Of a stretch of DNA of 64,000 nt, positions 31,922-41,037 are shown piece by piece. The notes beneath the pieces were generated by a model. The model was given only the letters and a program-made list of their open reading frames with translations, had not been told where the DNA came from and searched no databases. Every line of letters starts with the position of its first letter. The stretch's first letter is position 1. This DNA is from Arthrobacter sp. (GTDB lineage Bacteria; Actinomycetota; Actinomycetes; Actinomycetales; Micrococcaceae), in contig NZ_JAPSHJ010000003.1 of NCBI RefSeq assembly GCF_031179985.1, positions 58,214 through 122,213 on the forward strand. Direction: 5' to 3'. Made by a program: the position numbers and the translations under genes.

Positions 31922-32731
31922 GTGTTTGCTGAAGAGCGCCAGCAGCTGATCGCAGGGCTTGTTGCTGAGAGCGGCAGGGCCAGCGTCACTGATTTGGCGG
32001 AGCGGTTCAGCATCACCACCGAAACCGTCCGCAGGGACCTTGCGGCCCTTGAATCGGTTGGAAGCCTGCGTCGCGTCCACGGCGGAGCAGTTGCCGCCGA
32101 TCGATTCAGCACCACCGAGGAGAGCATCCTGGTTCGTACGGTGCAGAAGCAACCGGAAAAACTCAGGATCGCGGAGGCTGCTTTGGGCTTCGTTCCGGAA
32201 GGCCCTTCGGGAAGCATCCTGATGGACGCCGGCTCCACAACGGAAGCCCTGGCGGATCTTCTCGCTCTTCGGATGTCTGATCCGTCTTCGGCCCCGGCCG
32301 TGGCGAATGGCAACGAACTCGTGGTTATCACCAACGCAATTCCCATCGCGGGAAAGCTTGCCGGAGAACCCGGAATTGCCCTCCAGATCCTGGGAGGCCG
32401 CGTGCGCGGACTAACCCAGGCTGCAGTGGGCCAGTCAACAGTGGAGGGGGCGCAACGGATTCGTCCCGACATCGCCTTCATCGGCACCAATGGAATACAC
32501 GCAGCCTTCGGGTTGAGCACTCCCGATCCTGAAGAAGCCGCCGCCAAGGCTGCCTTCGTCCAATCGGCCCGCCGGATCGTTGTGTTGGCTGATTCGTCCA
32601 AGCTGGATGCAGAGACCCTGGTCCAGTTCGCTTCGTTGAAAGATCTGGATACCTTGATTACAAACAGTGAACCCAGCCCGGAACTGGCAGCGGCCTTGGC
32701 CGAAGCCGGTGTAGAGGTGGTGATCGCATGA
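31922..32731 (+). CDS. fruR: DeoR family regulator of fructose utilisation
   Basis: 269 aa from the GTG at 31922 with GGAGGGTA upstream. N-terminal DeoR helix-turn-helix (ASVTDLAERFSITTETVRRD then LRRVHGGAV). The sugar-phosphate isomerase-like sensor domain (MDAGSTTEALADLLA, VITNAIPIAGKLA, DIAFIGTNGIH) would bind a phosphorylated fructose intermediate. It heads fruR-fruK-fruA-ptsH and its stop overlaps fruK by 4 bp. Confidence 0.92.
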   Translation: MFAEERQQLIAGLVAESGRASVTDLAERFSITTETVRRDLAALESVGSLRRVHGGAVAADRFSTTEESILVRTVQKQPEKLRIAEAALGFVPEGPSGSILMDAGSTTEALADLLALRMSDPSSAPAVANGNELVVITNAIPIAGKLAGEPGIALQILGGRVRGLTQAAVGQSTVEGAQRIRPDIAFIGTNGIHAAFGLSTPDPEEAAAKAAFVQSARRIVVLADSSKLDAETLVQFASLKDLDTLITNSEPSPELAAALAEAGVEVVIA

Positions 32732-33726
32732 TTGTCACCCTTACAGCCAATCCCAGCCTGGACCGCACCGTGGCGCTGCCATCACCCTTGGAACGCGGGG
32801 AAGTCCAGCGAGCAGTTTCCGTAAGCCAGGAGTCCGGCGGGAAGGGCGTAAACGTCTCCCGTGCATTGGTTTCTTCCGGACTCGAAACCATCGCCATACT
32901 TCCGGGCGGCGACGGGGATCCCGTGTTGGCAGGACTACGGGATGGCGGTGTTCCTTTTGCCGCGCTTGCCATCGGCGAGCCGTTGCGGACCAACGTGGCA
33001 CTGACCGAACCAGGCGGTGTGACGACCAAAATCAACGAACCCGGCCCTGAACTGAACGCCGAACAGCAGGAGGCCCTGATCGGGCTGCTGCTGGAACGTT
33101 CCCAGGGTGCCACCTGGGTCGTTCTGGCTGGCTCCCTCCCACCCGGAGTCCCTGCCGACTTCTATGCCACCGTCACCCGGCGGCTCCGTTCCATGAGTAA
33201 CGGCCATGATGCCCCCCGCATCGCCGTCGACTCCTCTGGTGAACCACTGAGCGCTGCCATATCCGGGGATGAAAACGGCGGCATCTCCGGAAAGCCGGAC
33301 CTTCTCAAACCCAACGCTGAGGAACTTGCGGAACTGGCCGCAGCAGCCGGCTTCTCAACAGTAGTTTCTGCCGAGGAACTTGAAGCGGATCCGCTGGCAG
33401 CAGCAAACGCGGCTGCCGCCGTCGTCCGTTCCGGGGTGGGTGCTGTTCTTGCCACCTTGGGCTCCAAGGGCGCGGTTCTTGTAACGCCCGACGGCGCGTG
33501 GCTGGCTACCCATGCGCCGGTCAAGGCCGTCAGTACTGTCGGCGCCGGGGATTCCTCGCTCGCAGGTTATCTGCTCGCTTCCAGCCGAGGCGCGGCTCCC
33601 GCCGACTGCCTGCGTCAGGCTGTGGCACACGGTGCCGCCGCCGCTTCCCTGCCGGGCTCCACAGTTCCGGCAGTCCACCAAACCACCCCCGATGCCGTAA
33701 CCATCACGGCCCTCCGGAAGGACTGA
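32728..33726 (+). CDS. fruK: 1-phosphofructokinase
   Basis: 332 aa. PfkB-family kinase: N-terminal MIVTLTANPSLDRTVAL, substrate motif ESGGKGVNVSRAL, KPNAEEL, and the C-terminal anion-hole motif VGAGDSSLAGYLL with the catalytic Asp. Converts fructose-1-phosphate from the PTS to fructose-1,6-bisphosphate. An extra segment near residue 155 (RSMSNGHDAPR) is slightly longer than usual. It overlaps fruR (ATGA) and ends one base before fruA. Confidence 0.94.
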   Translation: MIVTLTANPSLDRTVALPSPLERGEVQRAVSVSQESGGKGVNVSRALVSSGLETIAILPGGDGDPVLAGLRDGGVPFAALAIGEPLRTNVALTEPGGVTTKINEPGPELNAEQQEALIGLLLERSQGATWVVLAGSLPPGVPADFYATVTRRLRSMSNGHDAPRIAVDSSGEPLSAAISGDENGGISGKPDLLKPNAEELAELAAAAGFSTVVSAEELEADPLAAANAAAAVVRSGVGAVLATLGSKGAVLVTPDGAWLATHAPVKAVSTVGAGDSSLAGYLLASSRGAAPADCLRQAVAHGAAAASLPGSTVPAVHQTTPDAVTITALRKD

Positions 33727-33727
33727 C

Positions 33728-35788
33728 ATGACTCAGCTCATCACCACCGAATTGGTCATTCTTGACCACGATCTGGGCAATACGCCCGAGGATGTGATCC
33801 GGCACCTCGCCAGCAAAGTTGCTGCAACCGGACGCGCCACTGAGGTTGAGGGACTCTTTGCTGACGCCTTTGCCCGTGAACAGAAGACAGCAACCGGAGT
33901 GCCGGGCGGTATCGCCATTCCGCACTGCCGCTCAGGTGCCGTTGTGGTCCCTACGCTCGCGATGGCCCGGCTCTCCCAACCCGTGGACTTCGGCGCGAAG
34001 GACGGCCCCGCCGACCTCATCTTCTTCATTGCGGCTCCTGACGGAGCGGACCAGGAGCACCTCAAGCTCCTTTCCAAGCTCGCCCGGTCCCTGATCAAAA
34101 AGGACTTCACCGGCGCACTCCGCGCAGCTTCCAGCGAAGCGGAAATCGTCGAGCTGGTTGAGGGGGCTGTAGCCGACAAGCCTGCAGCACATGCGGCCAC
34201 TGCAGCTGCCGGCGCTACTGCCGGGACCTCAGGCGAATCTGCAGGGTTTGCTCCCGTCACCGCGGACGCCCCCGCTGCCGGGAACGGCGTCAAGCGGCTT
34301 GTGGCTGTGACCGCCTGCCCCACCGGCATAGCCCACACCTACATGGCCGCGGATTCCCTCGTGGCCGCGGCTAAGGAAGTGGGCGTGGACCTGCAGGTGG
34401 AAACCCAGGGTTCCTCAGGCGCCAAGCCGCTTGACCCCGCGGTCATCGCCGCTGCCGACGCCGTGATCTTCGCCGTCGATGTTGACGTCCGCGGCAAGGA
34501 ACGGTTTGCAGGAAAGCCTGTCATCAACGCTCCCGTCAAGCGGGGCATCGACGAGCCAGGGAAGATGGTCCAGGAGGCACTGGCTGCGGCGGACAACCCC
34601 AACGCGCGCCGTGTTCCGCACTTCGGTGCCGAAGAGCAGGCCCAGAACGCCGAGATGGAAAAGGGCGAGCACATCGGCCAGAAGCTGAAGAAGGCTCTCC
34701 TTACGGGCGTCAGCTACATGATCCCGTTCGTGGCTGGTGGCGGTCTGCTGATCGCTCTGGGCTTCCTGCTTGCCGGTTTCGACATCGCGCTGGGCACGAA
34801 GGCCAACGACATCCTGGCGGCCAACTCACTCTTTAACCTCCCCAACGGGGATCTTGCTTTATATCTTGGGACCGTTGCTTTCAAGATCGGCGCCCTGTCA
34901 ATGGGCTTCCTGGTGCCCGCACTGGCCGGCTATATTGCCTACGCCATTGCTGACCGGCCAGGTATCGCGCCCGGCTTCGTTGCCGGTGCCGTTGCCGGGT
35001 TCATGGGTGCAGGCTTCCTCGGAGGAATCGTCGGTGGCCTCCTCGCGGGCTACGTCGCTCACGTCATCGGATCATGGGCTGTGCCGCGCTGGCTGCGCGG
35101 CCTGATGCCGGTAGTCATCATTCCGTTGCTCGCTTCGATTGTTGCCTCCGGCGCGATGTTCCTCTTCCTCGGCGGCCCGATTAAGCTCCTGACCGATGGC
35201 TTGAACACCTGGCTGTCCGGTATGGGCGGCGCATCCGCGGTGATCCTGGGTGTCATCCTCGGCCTCATGATGTGCTTCGACCTCGGCGGCCCGGTTAACA
35301 AGGTTGCCTACGCCTTTGCTGTCGCGGGACTGAGCGCCGGAAGTATCGACAACCAGGCCCCCTGGCAGATCATGGCAACAGTTATGGCAGCTGGAATGGT
35401 TCCGCCGCTGGCGATGGCTCTGGCCACCGTGCTGGACAAGAAGCGCTTCAGCCTGGCCGAGCGGGAGAACGGCAAGGCTGCTTGGCTGCTTGGAGCATCC
35501 TTCATCTCCGAAGGCGCCATCCCCTTCGCCGCAGCCGATCCTCTGCGCGTTATCCCCGCAAGCATGATCGGTGGTGCCATCACAGGCGCGCTCACAATGG
35601 CAACAGGGGTCACGTCACAGGCACCTCACGGCGGCATCTTCGTTTTCTTCGCCATAGGCAACCTGGCGATGTTCATCATCGCCATCGTCGTGGGCACCGT
35701 CGTCAGCGCCCTCGCAGTCCTGGCGCTCAAGCGCTGGGCCGTCCGGGAACCCGTTGATACGGTGGAGAAGGTTCCCGTAACTGTCTGA
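33728..35788 (+). CDS. fruA: PTS fructose transporter subunit IIABC
   Basis: 686 aa, three fused domains. EIIA (about 1-150) has the phospho-His in GGIAIPHCRSG. EIIB (about 185-285) has the phospho-Cys in AVTACPTGIAHTYMAADS. EIIC (about 315-675) has eight or more helices with LGVILGLMMCFDLGGPVNKV and EGAIPFAAADPLRVIPA. An Ala/Thr-rich linker joins A and B. It imports fructose as fructose-1-phosphate; HPr comes from the next gene and FruK completes the step. Confidence 0.96.
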   Translation: MTQLITTELVILDHDLGNTPEDVIRHLASKVAATGRATEVEGLFADAFAREQKTATGVPGGIAIPHCRSGAVVVPTLAMARLSQPVDFGAKDGPADLIFFIAAPDGADQEHLKLLSKLARSLIKKDFTGALRAASSEAEIVELVEGAVADKPAAHAATAAAGATAGTSGESAGFAPVTADAPAAGNGVKRLVAVTACPTGIAHTYMAADSLVAAAKEVGVDLQVETQGSSGAKPLDPAVIAAADAVIFAVDVDVRGKERFAGKPVINAPVKRGIDEPGKMVQEALAAADNPNARRVPHFGAEEQAQNAEMEKGEHIGQKLKKALLTGVSYMIPFVAGGGLLIALGFLLAGFDIALGTKANDILAANSLFNLPNGDLALYLGTVAFKIGALSMGFLVPALAGYIAYAIADRPGIAPGFVAGAVAGFMGAGFLGGIVGGLLAGYVAHVIGSWAVPRWLRGLMPVVIIPLLASIVASGAMFLFLGGPIKLLTDGLNTWLSGMGGASAVILGVILGLMMCFDLGGPVNKVAYAFAVAGLSAGSIDNQAPWQIMATVMAAGMVPPLAMALATVLDKKRFSLAERENGKAAWLLGASFISEGAIPFAAADPLRVIPASMIGGAITGALTMATGVTSQAPHGGIFVFFAIGNLAMFIIAIVVGTVVSALAVLALKRWAVREPVDTVEKVPVTV

Positions 35789-35843
35789 TCCGTCTGAAAA
35801 CTTTCACCAACAGAATCCCCGTACAGCAATGCAAGGAGCAGAA

Positions 35844-36122
35844 ATGCCAGAACGTACCGCAACCGTCGCCAGCCGTGTCGGCCTGCACGCCCGCCCCGCC
35901 GCCATCTTCGCCGAGGCCGCCGGGGAGTTCGACCTCGACATCACTATCGCACGTGAAGGCGAGCCCGCAGACGAAGCCATGGACGCAGCCAGCATCCTGT
36001 CGCTCATGAGCCTGGGAGCATCCCACGGTGACGTTGTGGTCCTGCGCGCTGACGGTGACGGCGCAGATGCTGCCCTGGACCAGCTGGTCCAGATCCTGGA
36101 AACGGATCACGACGCCGAGTAG
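35844..36122 (+). CDS. ptsH: HPr phosphocarrier protein
   Basis: 92 aa from the ATG at 35844 with AAGGAG upstream; a start at 35829 is unlikely. Phospho-His15 in GLHARPAA; Ser50 (AASILSLMSLG) sits where regulatory Ser46 of firmicute HPr is. Transfers phosphate from enzyme I to FruA. Last gene of the fru operon; enzyme I is not in the window. A strong hairpin follows. Confidence 0.95.
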   Translation: MPERTATVASRVGLHARPAAIFAEAAGEFDLDITIAREGEPADEAMDAASILSLMSLGASHGDVVVLRADGDGADAALDQLVQILETDHDAE

Positions 36123-36145
36123 CAGCACCGGAAGCAGCCGCTTCT

Positions 36146-36226
36146 AAAACCGTGGCCGGTCCCCCGCAAAAGCAGACTTTTCCCCTCAACGGAAAGGCTG
36201 CAGCAGGGGGTCGGCCACGGTTTTTT
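36146..36226 (+). terminator. Terminator of the fru operon
   Basis: AAAACCGTGGCCG (36146-36158) pairs with 36212-36224, extended by CCCCC/GGGGG, with a long loop holding smaller pairs, and is followed by TTTTTT. Confidence 0.75.
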
Positions 36227-36251
36227 GCTGCGATCATGGGAGCCTAAACCG

Positions 36252-36265
36252 ATAAGCTTCCTTAC
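36252..36265 (+). promoter_or_regulatory. TAAG-N4-CTTA palindrome upstream of SRPBCC gene
   Basis: ATAAG-CTTC-CTTAC; two further TTGCTT copies follow within 25 bases. Same layout as the sites at 315 and 14262. Confidence 0.4.
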
Positions 36266-36326
36266 TAAAATTGCTTGTTTTTGCTTAGGAGCCCAACTAG
36301 CGTGGAAACCTAGGGAGGAAAACACC

Positions 36327-36926
36327 ATGGCAACTTTGCATGAAAGCATCGAGGTGGAAGTACCCGTAACCACCGCCTATAACCAGTGGACCCAGTTCGA
36401 AACGTTCCCGAAGTTTATGAGCGGTGTCGAATCCGTAGAGCAGCTTGATGAGACCTCACTTCGCTTCCGAACCGACATAGCCGGTGTGAAGCGTGAATAC
36501 AATGCCAAGATCTCGGAGCAGCTCCCGGACCGGCGTATCACCTGGGTCAGCACGGACAAGCCGCGCAATTCCGGCACCGTCACTTTTGAACCCTTGGAAG
36601 ATCAAAGGACCCGAGTGAACGTGGAAGTGTACTGGGAACCCGAAGGCCTGGCCGAGAAGACTGGTTCTGCCCTTGGGGTAGACAGCCGCCAGGTGAACGC
36701 CGATCTCAAGCGCTTCAAGGAATTTATTGAGTCCAGGGGTATAGAAACAGGGGCCTGGCGGTCCACTGTGGAGCAAGGGGAGGTTGATGATCCGCCCTTT
36801 GAAACGGCGGCCTCCGGCATTCCGTCAAGCACTCCGGCTGTTATCCCCTCGGCGGTTCCCTCGCCCGGGCGTCCGGCCGGCACCGATCCCATCATTGACG
36901 ACGACGAGCCCGTAGATCCGAGGTAG
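36327..36926 (+). CDS. SRPBCC (START-like cyclase/dehydrase) protein
   Basis: 199 aa from the ATG at 36327 with AGGGAGGAAA upstream. Residues 1-140 are an SRPBCC hydrophobic-ligand domain ([55 protein letters not shown]). The last 50 residues are a Pro/Ala-rich disordered tail ending in acidic DDDEPVDPR. Related Arthrobacter proteins are part of stress gene sets. Cytosolic; ligand unknown. It is followed after two bases by the SAP/Rho-N protein. Confidence 0.88.
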   Translation: MATLHESIEVEVPVTTAYNQWTQFETFPKFMSGVESVEQLDETSLRFRTDIAGVKREYNAKISEQLPDRRITWVSTDKPRNSGTVTFEPLEDQRTRVNVEVYWEPEGLAEKTGSALGVDSRQVNADLKRFKEFIESRGIETGAWRSTVEQGEVDDPPFETAASGIPSSTPAVIPSAVPSPGRPAGTDPIIDDDEPVDPR

Positions 36927-36928
36927 CG

Positions 36929-37195
36929 ATGCCTGAGAAGAAGAATCCGAGTGTTAAAGATCCCAGGCTCTACGAAGAGCTTCGGCAGGAAGGCGCCTCG
37001 AAGCAAAAGGCAGCCAGGATCTCCAATGCGGCGGCCAATAACGGCCGTTCGTCCGTGGGGAAAAAAGGCGGCAAAGCCGGTGACTACGACGATTGGACGG
37101 TTGCGCAGCTGAAAGCGAAGGCCAAGGAAATCGGCTTGACGGGCTACTCAAGCAAGAAGAAAAGCGAGCTCATTTCAGCGCTCAGAAATTCCTGA
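36929..37195 (+). CDS. DUF7218-like/Rho-N (SAP-like) small DNA-associated protein
   Basis: 88 aa. The N-terminal half ([20 protein letters not shown] plus [13 protein letters not shown]) matches the DUF7218 pattern of small actinobacterial proteins. The C-terminal [20 protein letters not shown] and [14 protein letters not shown] form a Rho-N/SAP-like helix-extended-loop-helix that often binds nucleic acid. Basic overall. Gene order SRPBCC, this, then convergent Ku hints at a link with DNA protection; inference only. Confidence 0.85.
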   Translation: MPEKKNPSVKDPRLYEELRQEGASKQKAARISNAAANNGRSSVGKKGGKAGDYDDWTVAQLKAKAKEIGLTGYSSKKKSELISALRNS

Positions 37196-37245
37196 TCGCG
37201 GCGATGGATTCCCGCGATCGGGAGTGCCTCCATCGGACCTGCGTC

Positions 37246-38274
37246 TCAGGCGCCCTTTCGCCTGCTCTTGGTCTCCGTAGCGGTTTCGGCTTCCTGCTTC
37301 TTGGCAGGCGCCTTCCTGGCGGTGGACTTGGCCGCACCGGTGGACTTGGTCGCCGTCGACTTTGCAGCGGTCGACTTGCTGGCAGCCGACTTTGTACTGC
37401 TGGACCTGGTGGCGGTGGACTTGGTCGCTGTCGCTTTTGTGTCACTCGACTTACTCGCCGTGGACTTGGCAGTTTTCTCATCCCCGCTTCCGCGCTTCTT
37501 GTCCAGGCTCCGCTTGAGGGCCTCCATCAGGTCGATGACCTCGCCCTTGCCCGCTTCGTCGGCCGTTACTCCAAAGGTTTCCTCGGTATCCAGCGATTCG
37601 CCCTGTTCAAGCTTGGCTTCAATGAGCTGGCGCAATTGCTCCTGGTAGTCGTCGGTGAAGCGCTCCGGCTCAAAGTCGCCTGCCATGGATTCGACAAGGG
37701 CGGCCGACATTTCCCGTTCCTGCGAGGAAATCTTGATGCTGGCGTCCAGCGACGGAAACTTTGCTTCACGGACCTCGTCCGGCCAGAGCAGGGACTGGAG
37801 CATCAGCACATCGTCCCGGATGCGCAATACTCCAAGGCGGGTCTTGTCGCGGAGTGCGAACTGGACGATGGCAACCCTGTCTGTGTCCTCGAGTGCCCGC
37901 CGCAGAAGCATGTACGCCTTTGGAGATTTCGAGTCTGGCTCCAAGTAGTAGCTCTTTTCGAACATGATCGGGTCCATCTGTTCGGACGGCACAAACTCAA
38001 CCACTTCGATCTCGTGGCTGTTTTCTGCCGGAATGGCTTTCATCTCGTCGCGGGTGAGAATGACTGTGCGGCCGCCCTCTTCGTAGGCCTTTTCGATGTC
38101 CGCGTAGTCAATGACCTCGCTGCACACCTCACAGCGACGCTGGTAGCGGATCCGTCCGCCGTCGGCATTGTGAACTTGGTGCAGACTGATGTCATGGTCC
38201 TCAGTGGCGCTGTATACCTTGACCGGGACGTTCACCAGTCCAAACGCGATGGCGCCTTTCCAGATGGCTCTCAT
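37246..38274 (-). CDS. ku: Ku DNA end-binding protein (NHEJ) with long Lys-rich tail
   Basis: 342 aa. The Ku core (residues 1-265) starts MRAIWKGAIAFGLVNVPVKV and contains IRYQRRCEVCSEVIDYADIE (two Cys of the usual zinc-like motif region), KSYYLEP and the C-terminal YQEQLRQLIEAKL. It forms a dimer that encircles broken DNA ends and recruits LigD. Residues about 267-342 form an extended Lys/Ala/Ser/Thr tail of KSTA/ATKST-type repeats, a histone-H1-like DNA-binding extension; long basic tails are known in some mycobacterial Ku. Divergent from ligD across 40 bp. Confidence 0.96.
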   Translation of the reverse strand: MRAIWKGAIAFGLVNVPVKVYSATEDHDISLHQVHNADGGRIRYQRRCEVCSEVIDYADIEKAYEEGGRTVILTRDEMKAIPAENSHEIEVVEFVPSEQMDPIMFEKSYYLEPDSKSPKAYMLLRRALEDTDRVAIVQFALRDKTRLGVLRIRDDVLMLQSLLWPDEVREAKFPSLDASIKISSQEREMSAALVESMAGDFEPERFTDDYQEQLRQLIEAKLEQGESLDTEETFGVTADEAGKGEVIDLMEALKRSLDKKRGSGDEKTAKSTASKSSDTKATATKSTATRSSSTKSAASKSTAAKSTATKSTGAAKSTARKAPAKKQEAETATETKSRRKGA

Positions 38275-38314
38275 GGATCAAGTGAACATCAGACTGGGGC
38301 GGAGGTGAAGCCCT

Positions 38315-40903
38315 ATGGCCGGTAGCAGGGAACGTGTCCGGGTGGGCGGACGCGAATTGGTGGTCACTAACCTGGACAAAGTGCTGTACCCGGAGACTGG
38401 CACCACCAAGGCGGACGTCCTGGCGTACTACGCAGCGGTGGCCCACGTCCTTATCCCTGCCGGGAAAAACAGGCCTGTCACGCGGAAACGGTGGGTCCAC
38501 GGAGTAGGAACGGCGGAGGAGCCCGGCGAGGTATTTTTCCAGAAGAACCTGGAGGAGTCCGCTCCCGGCTGGATACCCCGGGCCTCCATCACGCACAAGG
38601 ACCGCACAATCCAGTATCCGTTGGTCAACGATCCCGCCACCCTGACCTGGCTGGCCCAAATAGCGTCCTTGGAGATCCACGTGCCGCAGTGGCGGATTGA
38701 CTCCCACGGGGATCCCCTGCCGCCGGACCGGATGGTGCTGGACCTGGACCCCGGGGAGGGTGCGGGCCTTGCTGAGTGCGTCGAAGTTGCCAAGCTCGCC
38801 CGCGTTATCCTCAGGGATGTTGGACTGGATCCGGTGCCCGTGACGAGCGGCAGCAAGGGCATCCACCTGTATGCAGGACTGGACGGCAGTCAGAGTTCCG
38901 AACAGATCTCAGCGTTTGCAAAGGAACTGGCGCGTGCTTTGGAAGCGGACCATCCGGAACTTGCCGTCAGCGACATGAAAAAAACGCTCCGCACCGGCAA
39001 GGTCCTGGTGGACTGGAGCCAAAACAACGCTGCCAAGACCACGATCGTGCCCTACTCCCTCCGCGGCCGCCACCACCCCACTGTCGCTGCGCCCAGGACA
39101 TGGCGCGAGCTCACCTCGCCTTCATTACGCCAGCTCGAGTACGAGGAGGTCATGCGGCGGGTCAAGGACGGCAAGGATCCCTTTGCTCCGATTTCCGCCA
39201 TAGCCGGCCACCACCAAGTAAGCAGCTCTCATGGAACCTTCACCGCCGTCGAAAGTTCCGCAGATAGCGCCGAAGGTGAAAGGGGCGAAGGCGAACGGGG
39301 TGAACACGACGGCGGAACCGCCGATCCCCGGCTCCAAAAGTACCGCTCCATGAGGGACCCAGGCGAAACCCCCGAGCCCTTTGCCGCCGACCAGCATCGG
39401 GCTTCGGCCGACCAGGGTGGAACGCCACGGGAGATCTTCGTGATCCAGGAGCACCACGCCAGCCGGCTGCATTTCGATTTCCGGTTGGAGCGCGACGGCG
39501 TGCTGGTTTCCTGGGCCTTGCCGAAGGGCGTGCCCACATCGAGCGATAAGAATCATCTGGCGGTCCAGACGGAGGACCATCCGATGGACTATGCGACCTT
39601 CGAGGGGACCATTCCGAAGGGGCAGTACGGTGCCGGATCCGTCACCATTTGGGATCATGGCACGTACGAATGCGAGAAATGGATTGCCGGCAAGGAGGTC
39701 ATTGTCACCCTTACCGGGTCAGAGGGCGGCAATTTGGTCGGCACGCGGAAGTTCGCCCTCATCAACACCGGAAAAGACAAGGACAGCCAGGGGCAGTGGC
39801 TGATCCACCTGATGGACCCCGGCCGCAAATCGCACCACCCCCGCAGGTCCTTCCCTGACGAGGAGGTTGAGCCGGCTACTGATCCCCCGTCTACAGGTCG
39901 TCCTGCTCCCGCGCCAAAGGCCGATCCCCCGCCCGACGTCGACAGTCTCACCCCGATGCTGGCCACAGCGGGTACTGTCGCTGATCTGAGTGACAGCCAC
40001 TGGCGGTTTGAGCTCAAATGGGACGGCGTACGGGCACTGGTGATCGGTGGGGAAAGCAGGATCAAACTCATCAGCCGCAATGGCAACGACATGACGGCAA
40101 GCTACCCGGAGCTCGTTGTCCGGGAATGGTGGCCGCCGGGTGACTTTGTGGCGGACGGCGAGATCATCGCCGTCGGACCTTCAGGAAGACCTGACTTCGG
40201 GCTGCTGCAGTCCCGCATGAAACTCACCAAGCCTGCCGACGTCCGCAGGGCGCAAAAGGCGACGCCGGTGCGGCTGATGCTGTTCGACCTGCTGGTCCAC
40301 GGCGGCGAAGACCTCCGTCGGCGCCCATGGCATGAACGGCGGGAGCGGCTGGATCGCTTCTACCACCCGTCCGACTGCCCGGTGTACCTCTCTGATGTTA
40401 TTGACGACGACGTCAGACACATCCTGGAGAGCGCACGGGAACTGGGCCTGGAAGGTGTCATGGCCAAGAGATCGGGCAGCCGGTATGTCACCGGCCAGCG
40501 GAGCAAATCCTGGCTCAAGATCAAGGTGGAGCGCACCCAGGAAGTAGTGGTGGGTGGCTGGCGGCCGGGAAACGGGTCACGGAGGAACTCGATCGGTTCG
40601 CTGCTCCTTGGCATCCCTGAGGGCTCCTCGCTGCGGTACGTGGGTCGCGTCGGAAGCGGCTTCAGCACCCGCGAGCTTGAGGAGTTGCGGCAACGACTGG
40701 AGACAATCTCACGGAAAAGCTCGCCGTTCACCGAGATTCCGGCCGCCGACGCCACCGGCGCCCACTGGGTCACGCCCGGGCTGGTGGGGGAAGTGACCTA
40801 TGGAGAATGGACCAGCAGCGGAAAGTTGAGGCACCCCGTCTGGCGTGGCTGGCGGCTGGACAAGGAACCCGAGGACGTGGTGATGGAGGCGGTGGCTTTC
40901 TAG
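38315..40903 (+). CDS. ligD: Multifunctional ATP-dependent DNA ligase LigD (NHEJ)
   Basis: 862 aa, domain order polymerase, phosphoesterase, ligase as in mycobacteria. The primase-polymerase (about 1-295) has the catalytic D143-L-D145 (VLDLDPGEG) and SGSKGIHLY. A charged linker with GERGEGERGEHDG follows. The 3'-phosphoesterase (about 376-505) has EHHASRLHFDFRLERDG and GTIPKGQYGAG. The ligase (about 545-862) has adenylated Lys568 in LKWDGVR, then LISRNGNDMT, VADGEIIAV, MAKRSGSRY and KIKVER. It fills, processes and seals ends held by Ku. No terminator of classic form follows; a REP-like hairpin does. Confidence 0.97.
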   Translation: MAGSRERVRVGGRELVVTNLDKVLYPETGTTKADVLAYYAAVAHVLIPAGKNRPVTRKRWVHGVGTAEEPGEVFFQKNLEESAPGWIPRASITHKDRTIQYPLVNDPATLTWLAQIASLEIHVPQWRIDSHGDPLPPDRMVLDLDPGEGAGLAECVEVAKLARVILRDVGLDPVPVTSGSKGIHLYAGLDGSQSSEQISAFAKELARALEADHPELAVSDMKKTLRTGKVLVDWSQNNAAKTTIVPYSLRGRHHPTVAAPRTWRELTSPSLRQLEYEEVMRRVKDGKDPFAPISAIAGHHQVSSSHGTFTAVESSADSAEGERGEGERGEHDGGTADPRLQKYRSMRDPGETPEPFAADQHRASADQGGTPREIFVIQEHHASRLHFDFRLERDGVLVSWALPKGVPTSSDKNHLAVQTEDHPMDYATFEGTIPKGQYGAGSVTIWDHGTYECEKWIAGKEVIVTLTGSEGGNLVGTRKFALINTGKDKDSQGQWLIHLMDPGRKSHHPRRSFPDEEVEPATDPPSTGRPAPAPKADPPPDVDSLTPMLATAGTVADLSDSHWRFELKWDGVRALVIGGESRIKLISRNGNDMTASYPELVVREWWPPGDFVADGEIIAVGPSGRPDFGLLQSRMKLTKPADVRRAQKATPVRLMLFDLLVHGGEDLRRRPWHERRERLDRFYHPSDCPVYLSDVIDDDVRHILESARELGLEGVMAKRSGSRYVTGQRSKSWLKIKVERTQEVVVGGWRPGNGSRRNSIGSLLLGIPEGSSLRYVGRVGSGFSTRELEELRQRLETISRKSSPFTEIPAADATGAHWVTPGLVGEVTYGEWTSSGKLRHPVWRGWRLDKEPEDVVMEAVAF

Positions 40904-40930
40904 CGCTGCTGAAGACGCTCAAATGGTCCT

Positions 40931-41010
40931 GGGATGCGCAAACGGTCGCGGGATGCGCAAACGGCCTGGCGACACCGATATTTGCGTGTCGCCAGACCGT
41001 TTGCGCGTCC
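40931..41010. repeat. REP-like element: duplicated arm plus 25-bp hairpin
   Basis: GGGATGCGCAAACGG occurs twice (40931-40945, 40950-40964). The second copy starts a hairpin: 40951-40975 pairs with 40986-41010 at 23 of 25 positions around the loop CGATATTTGC. Located between convergent ligD and the gene at 41038. Confidence 0.7.
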
Positions 41011-41037
41011 TCAGGTTATTTCCGTGTCCCGCGGACG

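Noticed and set aside
37093-38325. Plus-strand 410-codon ORF across the Ku gene
   Set aside because: Antisense of Ku, which is unmistakable on the minus strand; codon use is wrong.
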